NCBI GenBank assembly: GCA_963742925.1
Contig: CAVUNV010000009.1
Coordinates: 299,842-363,841 of the forward strand
Direction of reading: 5' to 3'
Source: PALSA-612 sp963742925
Lineage (GTDB): Bacteria; Actinomycetota; Thermoleophilia; Gaiellales; Gaiellaceae
Length of the DNA: 64,000 nt
In this document: positions 1 to 8,241 of the stretch, piece after piece
Numbering within the stretch: position 1 is the stretch's first letter
How the letters are laid out: the number at the start of each line of letters is the position of its first letter
Notes under the pieces: generated by a model
Databases searched by the model: none
What the model was told of the DNA's origin: nothing
What the model saw: only the letters and a program-made list of their open reading frames with translations
Made by a program: the position numbers and the translations under genes

Positions 1-197
1 CCTCTCCCGTCAACTTCCTGATCGCCGTGGCGATCGACGCCGTGCTCGCGACTCTCGTGTTCCGTCATGCGCACCGGAGAGGCAACCGACATGCCACGGC
101 CTGGGGCGTCTTCACCTTCCTGGCCGCAGCGCTCGCGATTCCGCTCTACTTCCTGAACTACTGGCTCGCACGAGCCCGCGACCGCCGTCGCGGCTAG
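1..197 (+). CDS. C-terminal part of a small membrane protein (partial at left edge)
   Basis: An open frame (phase starting at base 3) runs in from the left edge and ends at TAG 195-197. The 64 visible residues contain two hydrophobic stretches, roughly residues 4-20 and 35-53, joined by a basic loop rich in His and Arg, and finish in an Arg-rich tail. This is typical of a small integral membrane protein with a cytoplasmic basic end. No family can be named from this fragment. The stop overlaps the end of the convergent anti-sigma gene by 4 bases. Confidence 0.55.
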   Translation, partial: SPVNFLIAVAIDAVLATLVFRHAHRRGNRHATAWGVFTFLAAALAIPLYFLNYWLARARDRRRG

Positions 198-667
198 CGA
201 CGAGACCAGGCCGACCCGTTCGTCCCGCCGGGGAGGTGCTTGACGAAGCTGATCCTGGTGCCCTGGTTGTCGGGTCCGGTGCTGATCGTGGTCAGGTCGG
301 TGACTGCGTGGATGATCGCGAGCCCCATCTCGTCCTCGCGGAGGTCCTCGTCGGGCACGACCGCGGGCTCATGAACCGGGCCGGAGAGCTGAAAGCCCCG
401 GCCGCTGTCGGTGACCTCGACGGCCAGCGAGCCGGCTCCGAGCTCGTAACGGATACCGACCACGCCCGCGCCGTCGCCGTACGCGTGGCGGATCGAGTTC
501 GAGCAGGCTTCGGTGACGGCGAGCTTGAGGTCGGCGAGTGTCTGCTCGTCGACCGGACCGAGCCGGCAGAGGCCGGTGAGCACGAGCCGGCAGAGGCCGA
601 GCCACTTCGCGTCGGCGGGAATGGTCAGCGAGACGACCTGCTGCCGGTCGGTGTCAGTGGTGTGCAT
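194..667 (-). CDS. RsbW-type anti-sigma factor / serine kinase (HATPase)
   Basis: A 157-residue GHKL-fold ATPase of the RsbW/SpoIIAB type, which binds a sigma factor and phosphorylates its anti-anti-sigma partner. Visible motifs are the N-box around residues 47-63 (TEACSNSIRHAYG, with Glu and Asn), the G1 box DSGRGF (87-92) and the G2 segment MGLAII (114-119). Length fits the family. It is the last gene of a minus-strand operon: its start overlaps the end of the sigma gene by 14 bases, so the pair is probably translationally coupled and the sigma factor is the likely client. No STAS-domain antagonist is visible in the window. Confidence 0.85.
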   Translation of the reverse strand: MHTTDTDRQQVVSLTIPADAKWLGLCRLVLTGLCRLGPVDEQTLADLKLAVTEACSNSIRHAYGDGAGVVGIRYELGAGSLAVEVTDSGRGFQLSGPVHEPAVVPDEDLREDEMGLAIIHAVTDLTTISTGPDNQGTRISFVKHLPGGTNGSAWSRR

Positions 668-1418
668 CGGCCTCTCCCTGCTCGAGCTCGTCTCGGATCG
701 TGTCCAGGGCGCGGCGGATCAGCCGCGAGACGTGCATCTGCGAGATCCCGAGCTCGTTCGCGATCTGGGTCTGGGTCAGCCCGTCGTAGAAACGCAGCCG
801 GATGATCCGCCGCTCCCGCTCGTCCAGGGCCTCCAGGCCCGTGGCAAGCAGATGCCGGTCCTCGGTGCGCTCGTACGCCTGCTCGACCACGCCCAGCGAG
901 TGCAAGCGGTCGAGCTCCGAGCCCTCCTCGGCCGGGGTGCTCAACGACTCGGTCGCATACGCACGGCTCGACTCGAGCGCCTCCACGACCTCCTCCTCCT
1001 CCACCCCGGCGGCCTCCGCCAGCTCCGCGATCGTCGGCGAGCGCTTCAGCTCCGCACTCAAGTCCTGGATCAGGCTCGAGAGCATCTGGCTGAGCTCCTT
1101 CAACCGCCGCGGCACATGCACAGCCCACGCCCGATCACGGAAATGCCGCTTGATCTCACCCACGATCGTCGGCACCGCATACGTCCGGAAGAACACGCCC
1201 CGCTCCAGATCGAACCGGTCGACCGCCTTGATCAACCCGATCGAAGCCACCTGCACCAGATCGTCCAACTGCTCGCCTCGACCCGCATACCGACGCGCGA
1301 TCGCCCGGGCCAGCGGAAGGTTCGCCTCGACGAGCCGGTCACGTGCTCCCAGATCACCACGCTCGTGATAGGCCCGCAGCAGCTCGGTCTCCTCCACCCG
1401 GCTCGCGGAAGAGCTCAT
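654..1418 (-). CDS. RNA polymerase sigma factor, SigB/SigF/SigG subfamily
   Basis: A 254-residue sigma-70 family group 3 factor. Region 2 is clear: LPLARAIARRYAGRG, then DDLVQVASIGLIKAVDRFD, then TYAVPTIVGEIKRHFRD. A region 3 linker follows (VPRRLKELSQ), and a C-terminal region 4 helix-turn-helix reads TQTQIANELGISQMHVSRL. This arrangement is that of general-stress or development sigma factors held by RsbW-type anti-sigma factors. It sits between two anti-sigma-like genes, overlapping the upstream one by ATGA (1415-1418) and the downstream RsbW gene by 14 bases, so all three form one transcriptional unit. Confidence 0.9.
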   Translation of the reverse strand: MSSSASRVEETELLRAYHERGDLGARDRLVEANLPLARAIARRYAGRGEQLDDLVQVASIGLIKAVDRFDLERGVFFRTYAVPTIVGEIKRHFRDRAWAVHVPRRLKELSQMLSSLIQDLSAELKRSPTIAELAEAAGVEEEEVVEALESSRAYATESLSTPAEEGSELDRLHSLGVVEQAYERTEDRHLLATGLEALDERERRIIRLRFYDGLTQTQIANELGISQMHVSRLIRRALDTIRDELEQGEADAHH

Positions 1419-1828
1419 GCAGAGCCGCTCCCGGCGCGAGCCCGCATGTCGAGGCGCAGCCGGTAGCCGTCGTCACCCGAGATCGACTCCGCGCCCGTGA
1501 CCAACGCCGACAGCAACCGCTCCAGCTCGAGCGCGCGCCCGTCAGACGTGTCGGGCCTGAGCAAATCCCGCTCGAACGGGCCGACCAGAACCGACAACGC
1601 ATCGCCGTCGATGCACGTCTCGAGCGTGATCTCCCGACACGGCACCGCCCTGCGCACCACGCTCTCCAACGCCAGCTGCAGATCGTCCATCGCCTCGAAC
1701 CCGAGACCGACCCGCGCAGCCACACCCCCCACGAACAGGCGGACGACGCCGACGTAGCGCAACTCACCCGGAACGGTCAGCGCCACCCGCTCCACCCCCT
1801 CGCTCACGAACGGATCAGACACAGCCAC
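1415..1828 (-). CDS. degenerate RsbW-like protein upstream of the sigma gene
   Basis: 137 residues with the size and fold pattern of an RsbW/SpoIIAB protein: a first strand pair near 13-20 and a helix DDLQLALESVVRRA at 48-61 where the N-box should be. The N-box Asn and the D-x-G-x-G motif are absent, so ATP binding and kinase activity look lost. It is the first gene of the operon and overlaps the sigma start by ATGA. A plausible role is an ATP-independent sigma-binding or regulatory subunit, which is inference. It could also simply be a diverged, inactive copy of the downstream RsbW. Confidence 0.6.
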   Translation of the reverse strand: MAVSDPFVSEGVERVALTVPGELRYVGVVRLFVGGVAARVGLGFEAMDDLQLALESVVRRAVPCREITLETCIDGDALSVLVGPFERDLLRPDTSDGRALELERLLSALVTGAESISGDDGYRLRLDMRARAGSGSA

Positions 1829-1910
1829 GGACGATAACGATCGGGCAGATCCCCACGACTCGGGAGATACCGCGTTTCCACCGCTTCTAAGCCCGACGCT
1901 CCGCGAGAAT

Positions 1911-2441
1911 GTGCCGATGGGCGACGAGCTGGAGATCCGCCGGCTCAGCCCGGCCGAGGCCCGCGAGCACCTCGACGGGCTCGCGAGCGTCCTCGAGGAC
2001 TGCGTCGCCGGAGGGGCGTCGGTCAGCTACATGGCGCCGTTCTCGCACGAGGACGCTCGGAACGTGTTCGCAGCCTTCGCCGCCGAGGTCGAGCAGGGCC
2101 GCCGGCTGCTTCTGGCCGCCTTCGCCGACGGCGACCTCGTCGGCACGGTGCAGGTGATCTTCGCGCTGCCGCCGAACCAGCCGCACCGCGCCGAGATCGC
2201 GAAGCTCCTCGTCCACCGCTCGGCACGCAGGCGCGGGGTCGCCGAGCTCCTCATGGCGCGTGCCGAGGCAGAGGCGCGGGTGGAGGGCAGGACGCTGCTC
2301 GTGCTGGACACCGCGACCGGCGACACCGCCGAGCGCCTCTACGAGCGACTGGGCTGGACCAGGGTCGGCGTGATCCCCGGCTACGCGCTCTACCCGGACG
2401 GGCGGCCCTGCGACACGACCGTCTTCTGGAAGGCCCTCTAG
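1911..2441 (+). CDS. GNAT-family N-acetyltransferase
   Basis: 176 residues with GNAT architecture. A central strand FADGDLVGTVQVIFALP is followed by the motif A region, where AEIAKLLVHRSARRRGVAEL carries an R-R-x-G-V acetyl-CoA loop, and a late ERLYERLGWTRVGVIP motif B segment. It starts at GTG 1911; ATG 1917 is also in frame. The substrate cannot be read from sequence. The gene stands alone and its end overlaps the end of the convergent hydrolase by 4 bases. Confidence 0.85.
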   Translation: MPMGDELEIRRLSPAEAREHLDGLASVLEDCVAGGASVSYMAPFSHEDARNVFAAFAAEVEQGRRLLLAAFADGDLVGTVQVIFALPPNQPHRAEIAKLLVHRSARRRGVAELLMARAEAEARVEGRTLLVLDTATGDTAERLYERLGWTRVGVIPGYALYPDGRPCDTTVFWKAL

Positions 2442-3454
2442 CGGGTCGCCAGTCGCCGGTTGAGGAAGCGTGCGACCGGCCACGCTCCATCCGAGCTGTT
2501 CGAGATCACCGTGTGCGTGACGCCCGGCCGCGGGTCGTGCACGGTCCGGAACGAGACTCCCTCGTCGGACCCTTCCAGCATCACGGTGTCCCTCGAGGCG
2601 TGGAGCCAGAAGCCGAGGCCGTAGCGCCTGGACCCTGACGCCGACGGCACGTCGCTGCGGGCGCAGAGCAGCGAGCGAACCCAGTCGTTCGACACGATCC
2701 GACCGGCGAAGAGCGCCCGCCAGAGAGAGGCGACGTCCGCCACGGTCGAATAGATCCCGCCGTCACCGCTGCCTCGTACGGGCAGGTGGAACACGTTGGT
2801 CCGCGACGAGCCGTCGATCGAGAGGTAGCCGAGCGCGGTCCGCCCCGGAAGCTCGTCGGAGCGCAGGAACGCCGTGTCGACCATTCCCGCGGGCTCGCAG
2901 ACGCGCAGGCGCACGAGCTCGTGGAACGGAACCCCGCTCGCCCGCTCGGCGATCAGAGCCAGGACGACGTAGCCGCTGTTGCAGTAGGCGAAGCGCTCGC
3001 CGGGAGCGAACTTCGCCGGGTGCCCGTCGAGCACCGCGAGATACTGCTCGGTCGTCGCAAGCTCGTGCACCGGCACGGACATGAGGTAGACGCCGGGCTC
3101 GTGATCGACCTCCTCGTCGAGATAGTCACCGATGCCCGACCGGTGCGAGAGGAGGTGCTCGATCGTCACGCGGTCGTCGACGAGCGGCAGATCGTCGCCG
3201 AGCACCGAACGCGCAGTCGTCGAGAGATCGAGCAGGCCATCCTCGATCAGGCTCACGACCGTGAGTGCGGTCAGACCCTTCGTGCCACTCGCGATCCCAA
3301 ACCGGGTGTCGACACGGTTGGGGATCTCGTAGCCGCGATGCGCCAGCCCGTAGGCCTTCGCCAGCTCGATCCGGTCGCCGCGATCGACCCGCACGACGCC
3401 CGAGAACGCCGTCTCGGACGCGATCCCGTCGAGCTCGGCCTCGAGGTCGGACAT
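2438..3454 (-). CDS. beta-lactamase-fold serine hydrolase (class C / PBP4-like)
   Basis: 338 residues of the beta-lactamase family that includes DD-peptidases, class C beta-lactamases and esterases. The catalytic S-x-x-K is SGTK at residues 56-59, and the Y-x-N motif is YCN at 157-159. A run HLLSHRSGIGDY near 100-111 is the usual LLxHxSG element. No signal peptide is evident, so a cytoplasmic esterase or peptidase is as likely as a wall enzyme. Antibiotic resistance should not be inferred from this fold alone. It is a single gene, convergent with the GNAT. Confidence 0.85.
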   Translation of the reverse strand: MSDLEAELDGIASETAFSGVVRVDRGDRIELAKAYGLAHRGYEIPNRVDTRFGIASGTKGLTALTVVSLIEDGLLDLSTTARSVLGDDLPLVDDRVTIEHLLSHRSGIGDYLDEEVDHEPGVYLMSVPVHELATTEQYLAVLDGHPAKFAPGERFAYCNSGYVVLALIAERASGVPFHELVRLRVCEPAGMVDTAFLRSDELPGRTALGYLSIDGSSRTNVFHLPVRGSGDGGIYSTVADVASLWRALFAGRIVSNDWVRSLLCARSDVPSASGSRRYGLGFWLHASRDTVMLEGSDEGVSFRTVHDPRPGVTHTVISNSSDGAWPVARFLNRRLATR

Positions 3455-3621
3455 CGAGCAGACGCTATCGGTGGAGGGCCGAACCGGGCTAGAAGATCAG
3501 CATGGTCGCGCCGAGCGCTCCGGCGGCGAGCGCTATCGCACCAAGGCGGGTCGCCTGGCCCGCAAGCTTCTCCACCGTCTCGTGCGGTACTCGAGAGCGA
3601 TGTCGGAGTAGCCTCTGACGA

Positions 3622-4146
3622 ATGCGTCTCTACCTGGGCGCGGCCCTGTTGATCGCGGCGGTTCTCGGAGGTGCCTGGCTGGTTCTCGCTCTCACCTTCG
3701 GCCATTCCCTGAACAGCGGCTCGGACGCGTACACGAGGTCGGCCACCTGCGTCCGACTCGACCACCTACTGGCCAACGACCCGGCGGAAGCAGCCCGGTT
3801 CGAGAGCCCGGGACTTCGGCCGCTCGGGATTCGCTGGAAGCACGTTCGGGCAGTGGCGCTGTTCTCCGACTCGCTGTCGCCAGATTCCGTGGACAAGGCA
3901 GACGCCCGGATCATCTCCAGCCTGAGGAACGAAGGCGTCTCGACCGCAGCGATCACCAACCGACTGCTGCACCAGGACAACCTCAGCCTGTACTACCTCA
4001 CCGGCGCTCCGTCGCCGGCGGCAGAGGCGGCGATCGGCCGGTGTGTCTACCTCGTCCACTACAACCGAATCGCCTCCGCCATCGGGCTGTACATCTCCCC
4101 TCACGCAGAGCGACCGTTCCTACCCGGCGCGCATCGAGGCGACTGA
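3622..4146 (+). CDS. hypothetical membrane-anchored protein
   Basis: 174 residues starting at ATG 3622, with one N-terminal hydrophobic helix (residues 3-27, LGAALLIAAVLGGAWLVLAL) and then a soluble domain outside the membrane. Two cysteines, near residue 43 (ATCVRLDH) and in GRCVYLVHYNR near 143, could form a disulfide. No family is recognised. Upstream, bases 3485-3621 hold only a possible short minus-strand reading frame with no supporting motif. Confidence 0.6.
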   Translation: MRLYLGAALLIAAVLGGAWLVLALTFGHSLNSGSDAYTRSATCVRLDHLLANDPAEAARFESPGLRPLGIRWKHVRAVALFSDSLSPDSVDKADARIISSLRNEGVSTAAITNRLLHQDNLSLYYLTGAPSPAAEAAIGRCVYLVHYNRIASAIGLYISPHAERPFLPGAHRGD

Positions 4147-4176
4147 TCCCTGGAGCAATCGGCGAGCCGCGTCGGC

Positions 4177-5250
4177 CTATGGCACGAGTACGAGCTTGCC
4201 CTTCGCAGCCGAGCTCTCGAGCATCTCATGCGCGCGACGCGCGTCGGTGAGCGGCAGACGGTCGGCCACGACCGGGTGGATCTTGCCCTCACGCAACAGC
4301 TCGAGCAGCGCCCGGAAGTCCTCCCGGAACCACTCCGGATAGCGGGGACCTCCCCCGACGGGAAGCGCCGGAGCACGTCCGCTCACGGGAAGGACCTGGC
4401 GGCCCTCGCGGAGCTTCTGGATCCGGTAGGCGGACACCCGCCGACGGGGCGAGAGCAGGCCCCAGAGCGCGACGCCCGCGGTCGCCGCGTACCACTCGAT
4501 CCAGGCTCGCCGGCTCTTGCGCCCGTTCACGAGCGTGGAGTAGGCGCCGAACACGACAAGCCGTCCGCCGGGCCGCAGCGCCCGGAAGGAGCGAAGCGAC
4601 AGCGGGCCGCCGAGCCCGTCGAGCACGACGTCCACGCCTTTCCCGGGCAGCTCGCGCACCCGCGCCAGGAAGTCCTCGTTGCGGTAGTCGATCGCCACCG
4701 CGCCGAGCCGCTCGACCGCGGCCCGGTCGCGCGCGGAGCAGGTCCCGTACATCCGAAGCCCCGCGACCGCTCCGAGCTCGAGGACCGCGGTGCCCACCCT
4801 GCCGGCCGCGCCGTGCACGAGCACCGTCTCGCCGCGCTTCACCTTCGCCACGCGGTGAAGCACCTGGTACGCAGTCATGTAGGTGAACACGAGGCTCACG
4901 ACCTCCGCCGGGTCGAGGTCCTCGGGCACCTCGACCGCGTTCGCCTCCAGAACACAGACGCGCTCCGCGTCGGCGCCCCACACCGTCAGCGCGCCGATGC
5001 GGTCTCCCTCTCGCAGCCTCGAGCAGCCCGGGCCGAGCTCCTCGACGACACCGACGAGCTCGTAGCCGGGCGTGAACGGCGGCTTCGGCACGCCGAGGTA
5101 CGTGCCGGCGCGCAGCTGGGCATCGGTGAACGACACGCCGGCGGCCAGAACCCTGACGACAACCTCGCCCGGACCCGGCCGGGGATCGTCCTCCTCCACC
5201 ACCCTCAAGACCTCAGGCCCGCCGAAGTGATCGACGACGACACGTTTCAT
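4177..5250 (-). CDS. zinc-independent quinone oxidoreductase-like (MDR superfamily)
   Basis: 357 residues of the medium-chain dehydrogenase/reductase superfamily, QOR subgroup. The N-terminal GroES-like domain has PFTPGYELVGVVEELG, and the Rossmann domain has VLVHGAAGRVGTAVLELGA for NADPH. The Cys/His zinc ligands of alcohol dehydrogenases are absent. ATG 5248-5250 is chosen because the protein then begins MKRVVVDHFGGPEVL, the standard N-terminus; the frame stays open 126 bases further upstream, but that stretch looks non-coding. The likely reaction is NADPH-dependent reduction of a quinone or enone. No partner gene is adjacent. Confidence 0.85.
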   Translation of the reverse strand: MKRVVVDHFGGPEVLRVVEEDDPRPGPGEVVVRVLAAGVSFTDAQLRAGTYLGVPKPPFTPGYELVGVVEELGPGCSRLREGDRIGALTVWGADAERVCVLEANAVEVPEDLDPAEVVSLVFTYMTAYQVLHRVAKVKRGETVLVHGAAGRVGTAVLELGAVAGLRMYGTCSARDRAAVERLGAVAIDYRNEDFLARVRELPGKGVDVVLDGLGGPLSLRSFRALRPGGRLVVFGAYSTLVNGRKSRRAWIEWYAATAGVALWGLLSPRRRVSAYRIQKLREGRQVLPVSGRAPALPVGGGPRYPEWFREDFRALLELLREGKIHPVVADRLPLTDARRAHEMLESSAAKGKLVLVP

Positions 5251-5564
5251 GGAGGCGGAAATACCCGATTCGGAACCGTTCGAGCATCCGATCAATCCCG
5301 CAGCCTCGATCAGTAGAAAACCGCAACTATCGCCGGAGACTGACGGCGACGAATCCGGCCAGGTTTCTTCCAGCACCTTGCCTCTTCTCTACGTGCCTGC
5401 GCCACGACGGCTCTGGTGAAGCGCGAGCGTGAGGAGTCTGGATCGTTTCTCACGGCGGACGCGAAACTGGCTCATCGACGGCGCCAGTAAGCCCACCCCG
5501 GACACGTGCCGGCTGCGATGAGGGCCACCAGTTCCAGCGGCCGAGGTTGCAGGTTTTTCCTCGA
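5251..5564. other. intergenic stretch without a recognisable gene
   Basis: About 310 bases between the oxidoreductase start and the tmRNA 3' end. No frame has family motifs. No clear terminator follows tmRNA; the short T-run at 5554-5558 is on the wrong strand for that. A promoter for the minus-strand oxidoreductase is expected here, but I cannot point to boxes with confidence. Confidence 0.4.
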
Positions 5565-5924
5565 GGTGGAGGCGGGGGGAATCGAACCCCCGTCCGTGGT
5601 CGCACCGTACTGAGCGTCTACAAGCGTAGCCTGCAGTTTGATCTCACCCGGCGGCCGGTTTGCAGGCGACCTACCGACGGGCCAGCCGATCCTGTGGTCT
5701 CGCCCCTCCGGCGATCAGCTCTCCTTCGGGGCCAGCCCGTTTCTGACGCCGCTCCCCGGATCACGGGCCGAATCCGGAGCGACGCGTCGCCTAACTCAGT
5801 TAGGCGGCGAGTGCGAGTTGATTATCCGCACTTGCATTGTTCCCGGTGGATTAACGAGGCCAACCGGGGACCTCGGCTTGCAGCTCAGCCGGAGAACCGA
5901 CCACGTCGAAACCTGGTCGCCCCC
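5565..5924 (-). ncRNA. ssrA: transfer-messenger RNA (tmRNA)
   Basis: tmRNA, which with SmpB rescues stalled ribosomes and tags nascent chains for proteolysis. The 5' end reads GGGGGCGACCAGGTTTCGAC (complement of 5924 downward), a standard tmRNA start. The 3' end has the T-arm GGTTCGATTCCCCCCGCC followed by the discriminator A and CC. The acceptor strands GGGGGCG and CGCCTCC pair over 7 bp with one G-U. The final A of CCA is not encoded. The tag frame ends at a TAA within 5800-5850 and encodes a C-terminal ADNQLALAA, matching the usual ALAA degron; the upstream codons read GNNAS, so the resume codon is probably GGG or GCA. Length is about 360. Confidence 0.95.
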
Positions 5925-6053
5925 GTATGTTCCGTACCTCTACAGTCTACCCCGCGCTTGCGCGTCGGCGCAGCTAGCGCATGCCGGGCCGCGATGCGAA
6001 GAGACCTGATTGGCTTTGCTTGGCAGAAACCGAAATTGGAACGAACACTTGTT

Positions 6054-6087
6054 GTCTAAATAGACTACGGACGACACATGTCGTCCG
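6054..6087. promoter_or_regulatory. two adjacent perfect dyads at the left end of the mobile remnant
   Basis: GTCTA-AA-TAGAC at 6054-6065 and CGGACGACA-CA-TGTCGTCCG at 6068-6087 are both perfect inverted repeats, with arms of 5 and 9 bases. They lie in an A/T-richer strip between tmRNA and the first remnant gene (start 6142). Position suggests operators or a recombinase-binding site. The GGAC/GTCC half-site recurs in the dyad at 7039-7053. The function is inferred from symmetry only. Confidence 0.45.
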
Positions 6088-6141
6088 GTTGGGTCTCTAT
6101 CGTGTATGGGTTGGGATCCATACGAGAGTAGAGGTTGACCG

Positions 6142-6696
6142 GTGGCTAGCGAACGACAGACACACGCGAACCGTGAGAACGCGCTCCGCTCCGACAGGAC
6201 CGCGGAGCGCTAAGGGCAAAGCCGCTGTCCGCTTCAACGCTCTGAAGCACGGTCTTCTCGCCGAGGCCGCACTGCTCCCGCATGAGGATAAGGCGGAACT
6301 TGAGCGGCTGTCAGAGCGCATGCATGCCGAGCTCAAGCCGATCGGAGAACTCGAGACGCAGACTCACCGACCAGCTAGTTAGCTGCCTTTGGCGGCTGCG
6401 GAGGGTCACATCCGGGTCGAGGCCGGCCTGTTCCGAACACCGTGCCTTCGCAACAGCGTGCTCCCCAACGACGAGACAGACCTAGGCCCTGTGTTCATTC
6501 GCGACGCAGCAAACGCCAATGCGTTCTCGAAGCTGACCCGGTACGAGGCGAGGATCGAGAGGGCGCTCTTCCAGACGCTCGCGGTCCTGACGAACTTGCA
6601 GACCGAGAGGAAGCAAGCGAGGACGATCTTCCCGCCGTCGTCGAGATCCACGCCCTCCCGTCTGTCGCTTCCGTTGAAGCGGCGACCGACGGCTAG
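6142..6696 (+). pseudogene. broken phage/mobile-element accessory gene (several frameshifts)
   Basis: Starting at GTG 6142, the pieces read in order across three frames: QTHANRENALRS, then TGPRSAKGKAAVRFNALKHG, then HAELKPIGELE, DQLVSCLWRLRRV, VEAGLFRT, SKLTRYEARIERALF and finally DLPAVVEIHALP. Joined, they match a widespread small family found beside integrases and terminases that begins with an N-x-x-x-S-T-G-P-R-T-x-E-G-K-x-x-S-x-x-N-A-x-x-H-G pattern. At least three or four indels separate the pieces (near 6187, 6350, 6405 and 6615). The molecular function of the family is unknown. Confidence 0.6.
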
Positions 6697-6724
6697 GCGT
6701 CGATTAGCGTCTGAGCTCACGAAC

Positions 6725-7057
6725 ATGCCCCCGGCGAAGCGCGACAAAGGCGATCCAGAACTGGCCGCGCTCTTCGACAGGTTCGAAGGACACCTTGTCA
6801 CGCCGTCCGGGGCAGCCGCGCTACTCGGAATCTCCCGAAAGACTGTGTACGCACTCTGCGCCCGGGGCGACCTGAGGGCCTTTCGGAGCGGGGGCGTCGC
6901 AGATTCGCAGGAGACCCCGCAGCCGCATTGGGTTTACATCCCGCTACTCGACGTGAAGAAGCACGCTGAACGAACGGGCCGGGCGACGGACGCCATCGAA
7001 CGTTGGGGCGCCTGGCTAGTCGAGTTAGACTACTTGCTAGGACATATTGTCCTATAA
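6725..7057 (+). CDS. small helix-turn-helix DNA-binding protein (excisionase-like)
   Basis: 110 residues from ATG 6725. An MerR/excisionase-like helix-turn-helix is visible at about residues 21-50: TPSGAAALLGISRKTVYALC followed by a basic wing (GDLRAFRSGG). Such proteins act as recombination directionality factors or regulators next to integrases. It lies immediately before the tyrosine recombinase start, and its last codons overlap the dyad and -10-like box at 7039-7058. This is the only intact gene of the remnant. Confidence 0.65.
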   Translation: MPPAKRDKGDPELAALFDRFEGHLVTPSGAAALLGISRKTVYALCARGDLRAFRSGGVADSQETPQPHWVYIPLLDVKKHAERTGRATDAIERWGAWLVELDYLLGHIVL

Positions 7058-7058
7058 T
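7039..7058 (+). promoter_or_regulatory. dyad overlapping a TATAAT box in front of the recombinase
   Basis: AGGACA-TAT-TGTCCT (7039-7053) is a perfect 6-bp inverted repeat whose right end abuts TATAAT at 7053-7058. The recombinase GTG starts at 7065, about where transcription from that box would begin, so the message may be leaderless. No good -35 hexamer is seen at 17-bp spacing. A protein bound to the dyad would block the box, so autoregulation by the adjacent HTH protein is a reasonable guess. Confidence 0.45.
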
Positions 7059-7064
7059 CAGAGC

Positions 7065-8016
7065 GTGCGGCTCGCTACGGCACTGGACGGTTTCCTTCAC
7101 TGGCGACAGATGGAGCGTGGTGCTACGCCGCGGTCGATCGAGTCATATCGCGCGATCCTCGAGAAGCTTGTCGACCGCTATCCGCGGTGCATCGCTAACT
7201 GACTTCGACGGCAAGACGGGAACGGAGCTTCTGCGGCAGTTCCTCGAGCGCTGGGCCGACCGCAGCGCATCGACGCGCTGCAACGTCATCTCGGTCGTCC
7301 ACTCCTTCTTCGCATGGGCGGTCGCCGAGGAACTGATCGACACCGACCCGAGCGGGCGCATCCGTCGGCCCCCGAAGCGCAAGCCGCGCATCACGCGGCC
7401 GTCGCCTGAACAACTCGCGAAGCTTCGGGCAGCGGCGAACCTCGACGAACTGCCGGCGATCCTGCTCCTCGAGGGATCCGGACTACGGAATTCGGAGCTT
7501 CGGGCGTGCCGATGGGAACATATCGACCTCGTCAGGGGCAGGGTTCATGTGCTTCGGAAGGGTCAACACTGGCAGTGGCTGCCGATCGCCCCGGATGTGC
7601 TGGCGGAGCTCCGTCGGTGCACCGAGCAGCTCGATCCAGAGCCCGACGACCACGTGTTCACGGTCGAGGTCGAACGCTGGGTATCCGATGTTGAGCGGGT
7701 CCGCTACCGGCTCGACCCGAAGCGTCCCGCCTCTTCCCAGGCGCTGGGCCGGATGGTCAAGCGGGTGTGCAGGAGAGCCGCGATCGCGCCGACTTCTCCC
7801 CACGGTCTGCGTCACGGGTTCGCAAACCGGTTTCTTCGAGAGAGCGGCCGCGACCTGGTGTCCCTTCAGGCACTCCTCGGTCATGCGCGACCTGAGACGA
7901 CGAAGGAATACACCGATGAACTCGATGTGGAGGAGTTGGCCACTGTGCTCGCGAGCGCAGTGGCCGCCCGCGTCGACGCCGTGATGTCGGGTGCAGCTCA
8001 GAACGCGCGGTCGTGA
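7065..8016 (+). pseudogene. tyrosine recombinase/integrase with one N-terminal frameshift
   Basis: The first 45 residues from GTG 7065 form a core-binding-domain start (RQMERGATPRSIESYRAIL), then a stop at 7200-7202. The rest continues in another frame from about 7195 to TGA 8016. The catalytic set is complete in that part: Arg in SGLRNSELRACRW, Lys in RKGQHWQWLPI, H-x-x-R in HGLRHGFANRF, His in LLGHARPETT and the nucleophile Tyr in KEYTDEL. A single indel near 7190-7200 separates the halves, so this is either a recent inactivation or a sequence error. Downstream it overlaps the serine recombinase stub by GTGA. Confidence 0.8.
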
Positions 8017-8241
8017 AGTACATCGGCTACATCCGGGTCAGCCGGGACAGGGAGGGCGGCATCTCGGCCGATCAGCAGCGGGACGAGATCGAGCACTGGC
8101 GCCGCGCCGGGCATGGAGCGCGAGATCATCCGGCTCGACCGAGACCGACTGCGACGAACAGCAACACCGCAAGCGTGGTCAGGAGCGACCGTCCAGCAGA
8201 CCGACATCGAGGCAAGACGACTCTCGGCAGCCGGCGTCTAG
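8013..8241 (+). pseudogene. N-terminal stub of a serine recombinase (resolvase)
   Basis: From GTG 8013 the frame gives IGYIRVSRDREGGISADQQR, the resolvase catalytic-domain start with the nucleophile Ser in RVS and the D-x-Q-x-x-x-I element. A frame change near 8105 leads to MEREIIRLDRD and a stop at 8239-8241. About 75 residues remain of a domain that normally needs about 150, and no DNA-binding part follows. The stop coincides with that of the convergent YCII gene, suggesting the element boundary lies here. Confidence 0.6.

Larger units (their letters stand above)
6142..8241 (+). mobile_element. decayed integrative-element remnant between ssrA and smpB
   Basis: A plus-strand block of four genes, three of them broken: a frameshifted accessory gene, a small HTH protein, a tyrosine recombinase with one frameshift, and the N-terminal stub of a serine recombinase. 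All four run on the strand opposite to ssrA and smpB, which flank it. No target-site duplication or intact attachment pair is visible. The tmRNA is a classic integration site, but the remnant lies at the 5' end of ssrA rather than the usual 3' end, so I cannot define its boundaries beyond the gene content. Confidence 0.55.

Noticed and set aside
2438..3454. Beta-lactamase resistance gene
   Set aside because: The S-x-x-K and Y-x-N motifs define the fold, but many members are esterases or peptidases and no signal peptide is visible.
3485..3621. Short minus-strand reading frame ending near 3490 with a hydrophobic C-terminus
   Set aside because: There is no clear start codon or ribosome-binding site and no recognisable family, so it is not listed as a gene.
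5565..7065. Integration of the tyrosine recombinase element at the tmRNA attachment site
   Set aside because: Elements using ssrA insert at its 3' end and duplicate it. Here the remnant lies beyond the 5' end, and no copy of the tmRNA 3' sequence is seen near 8.2 kb.
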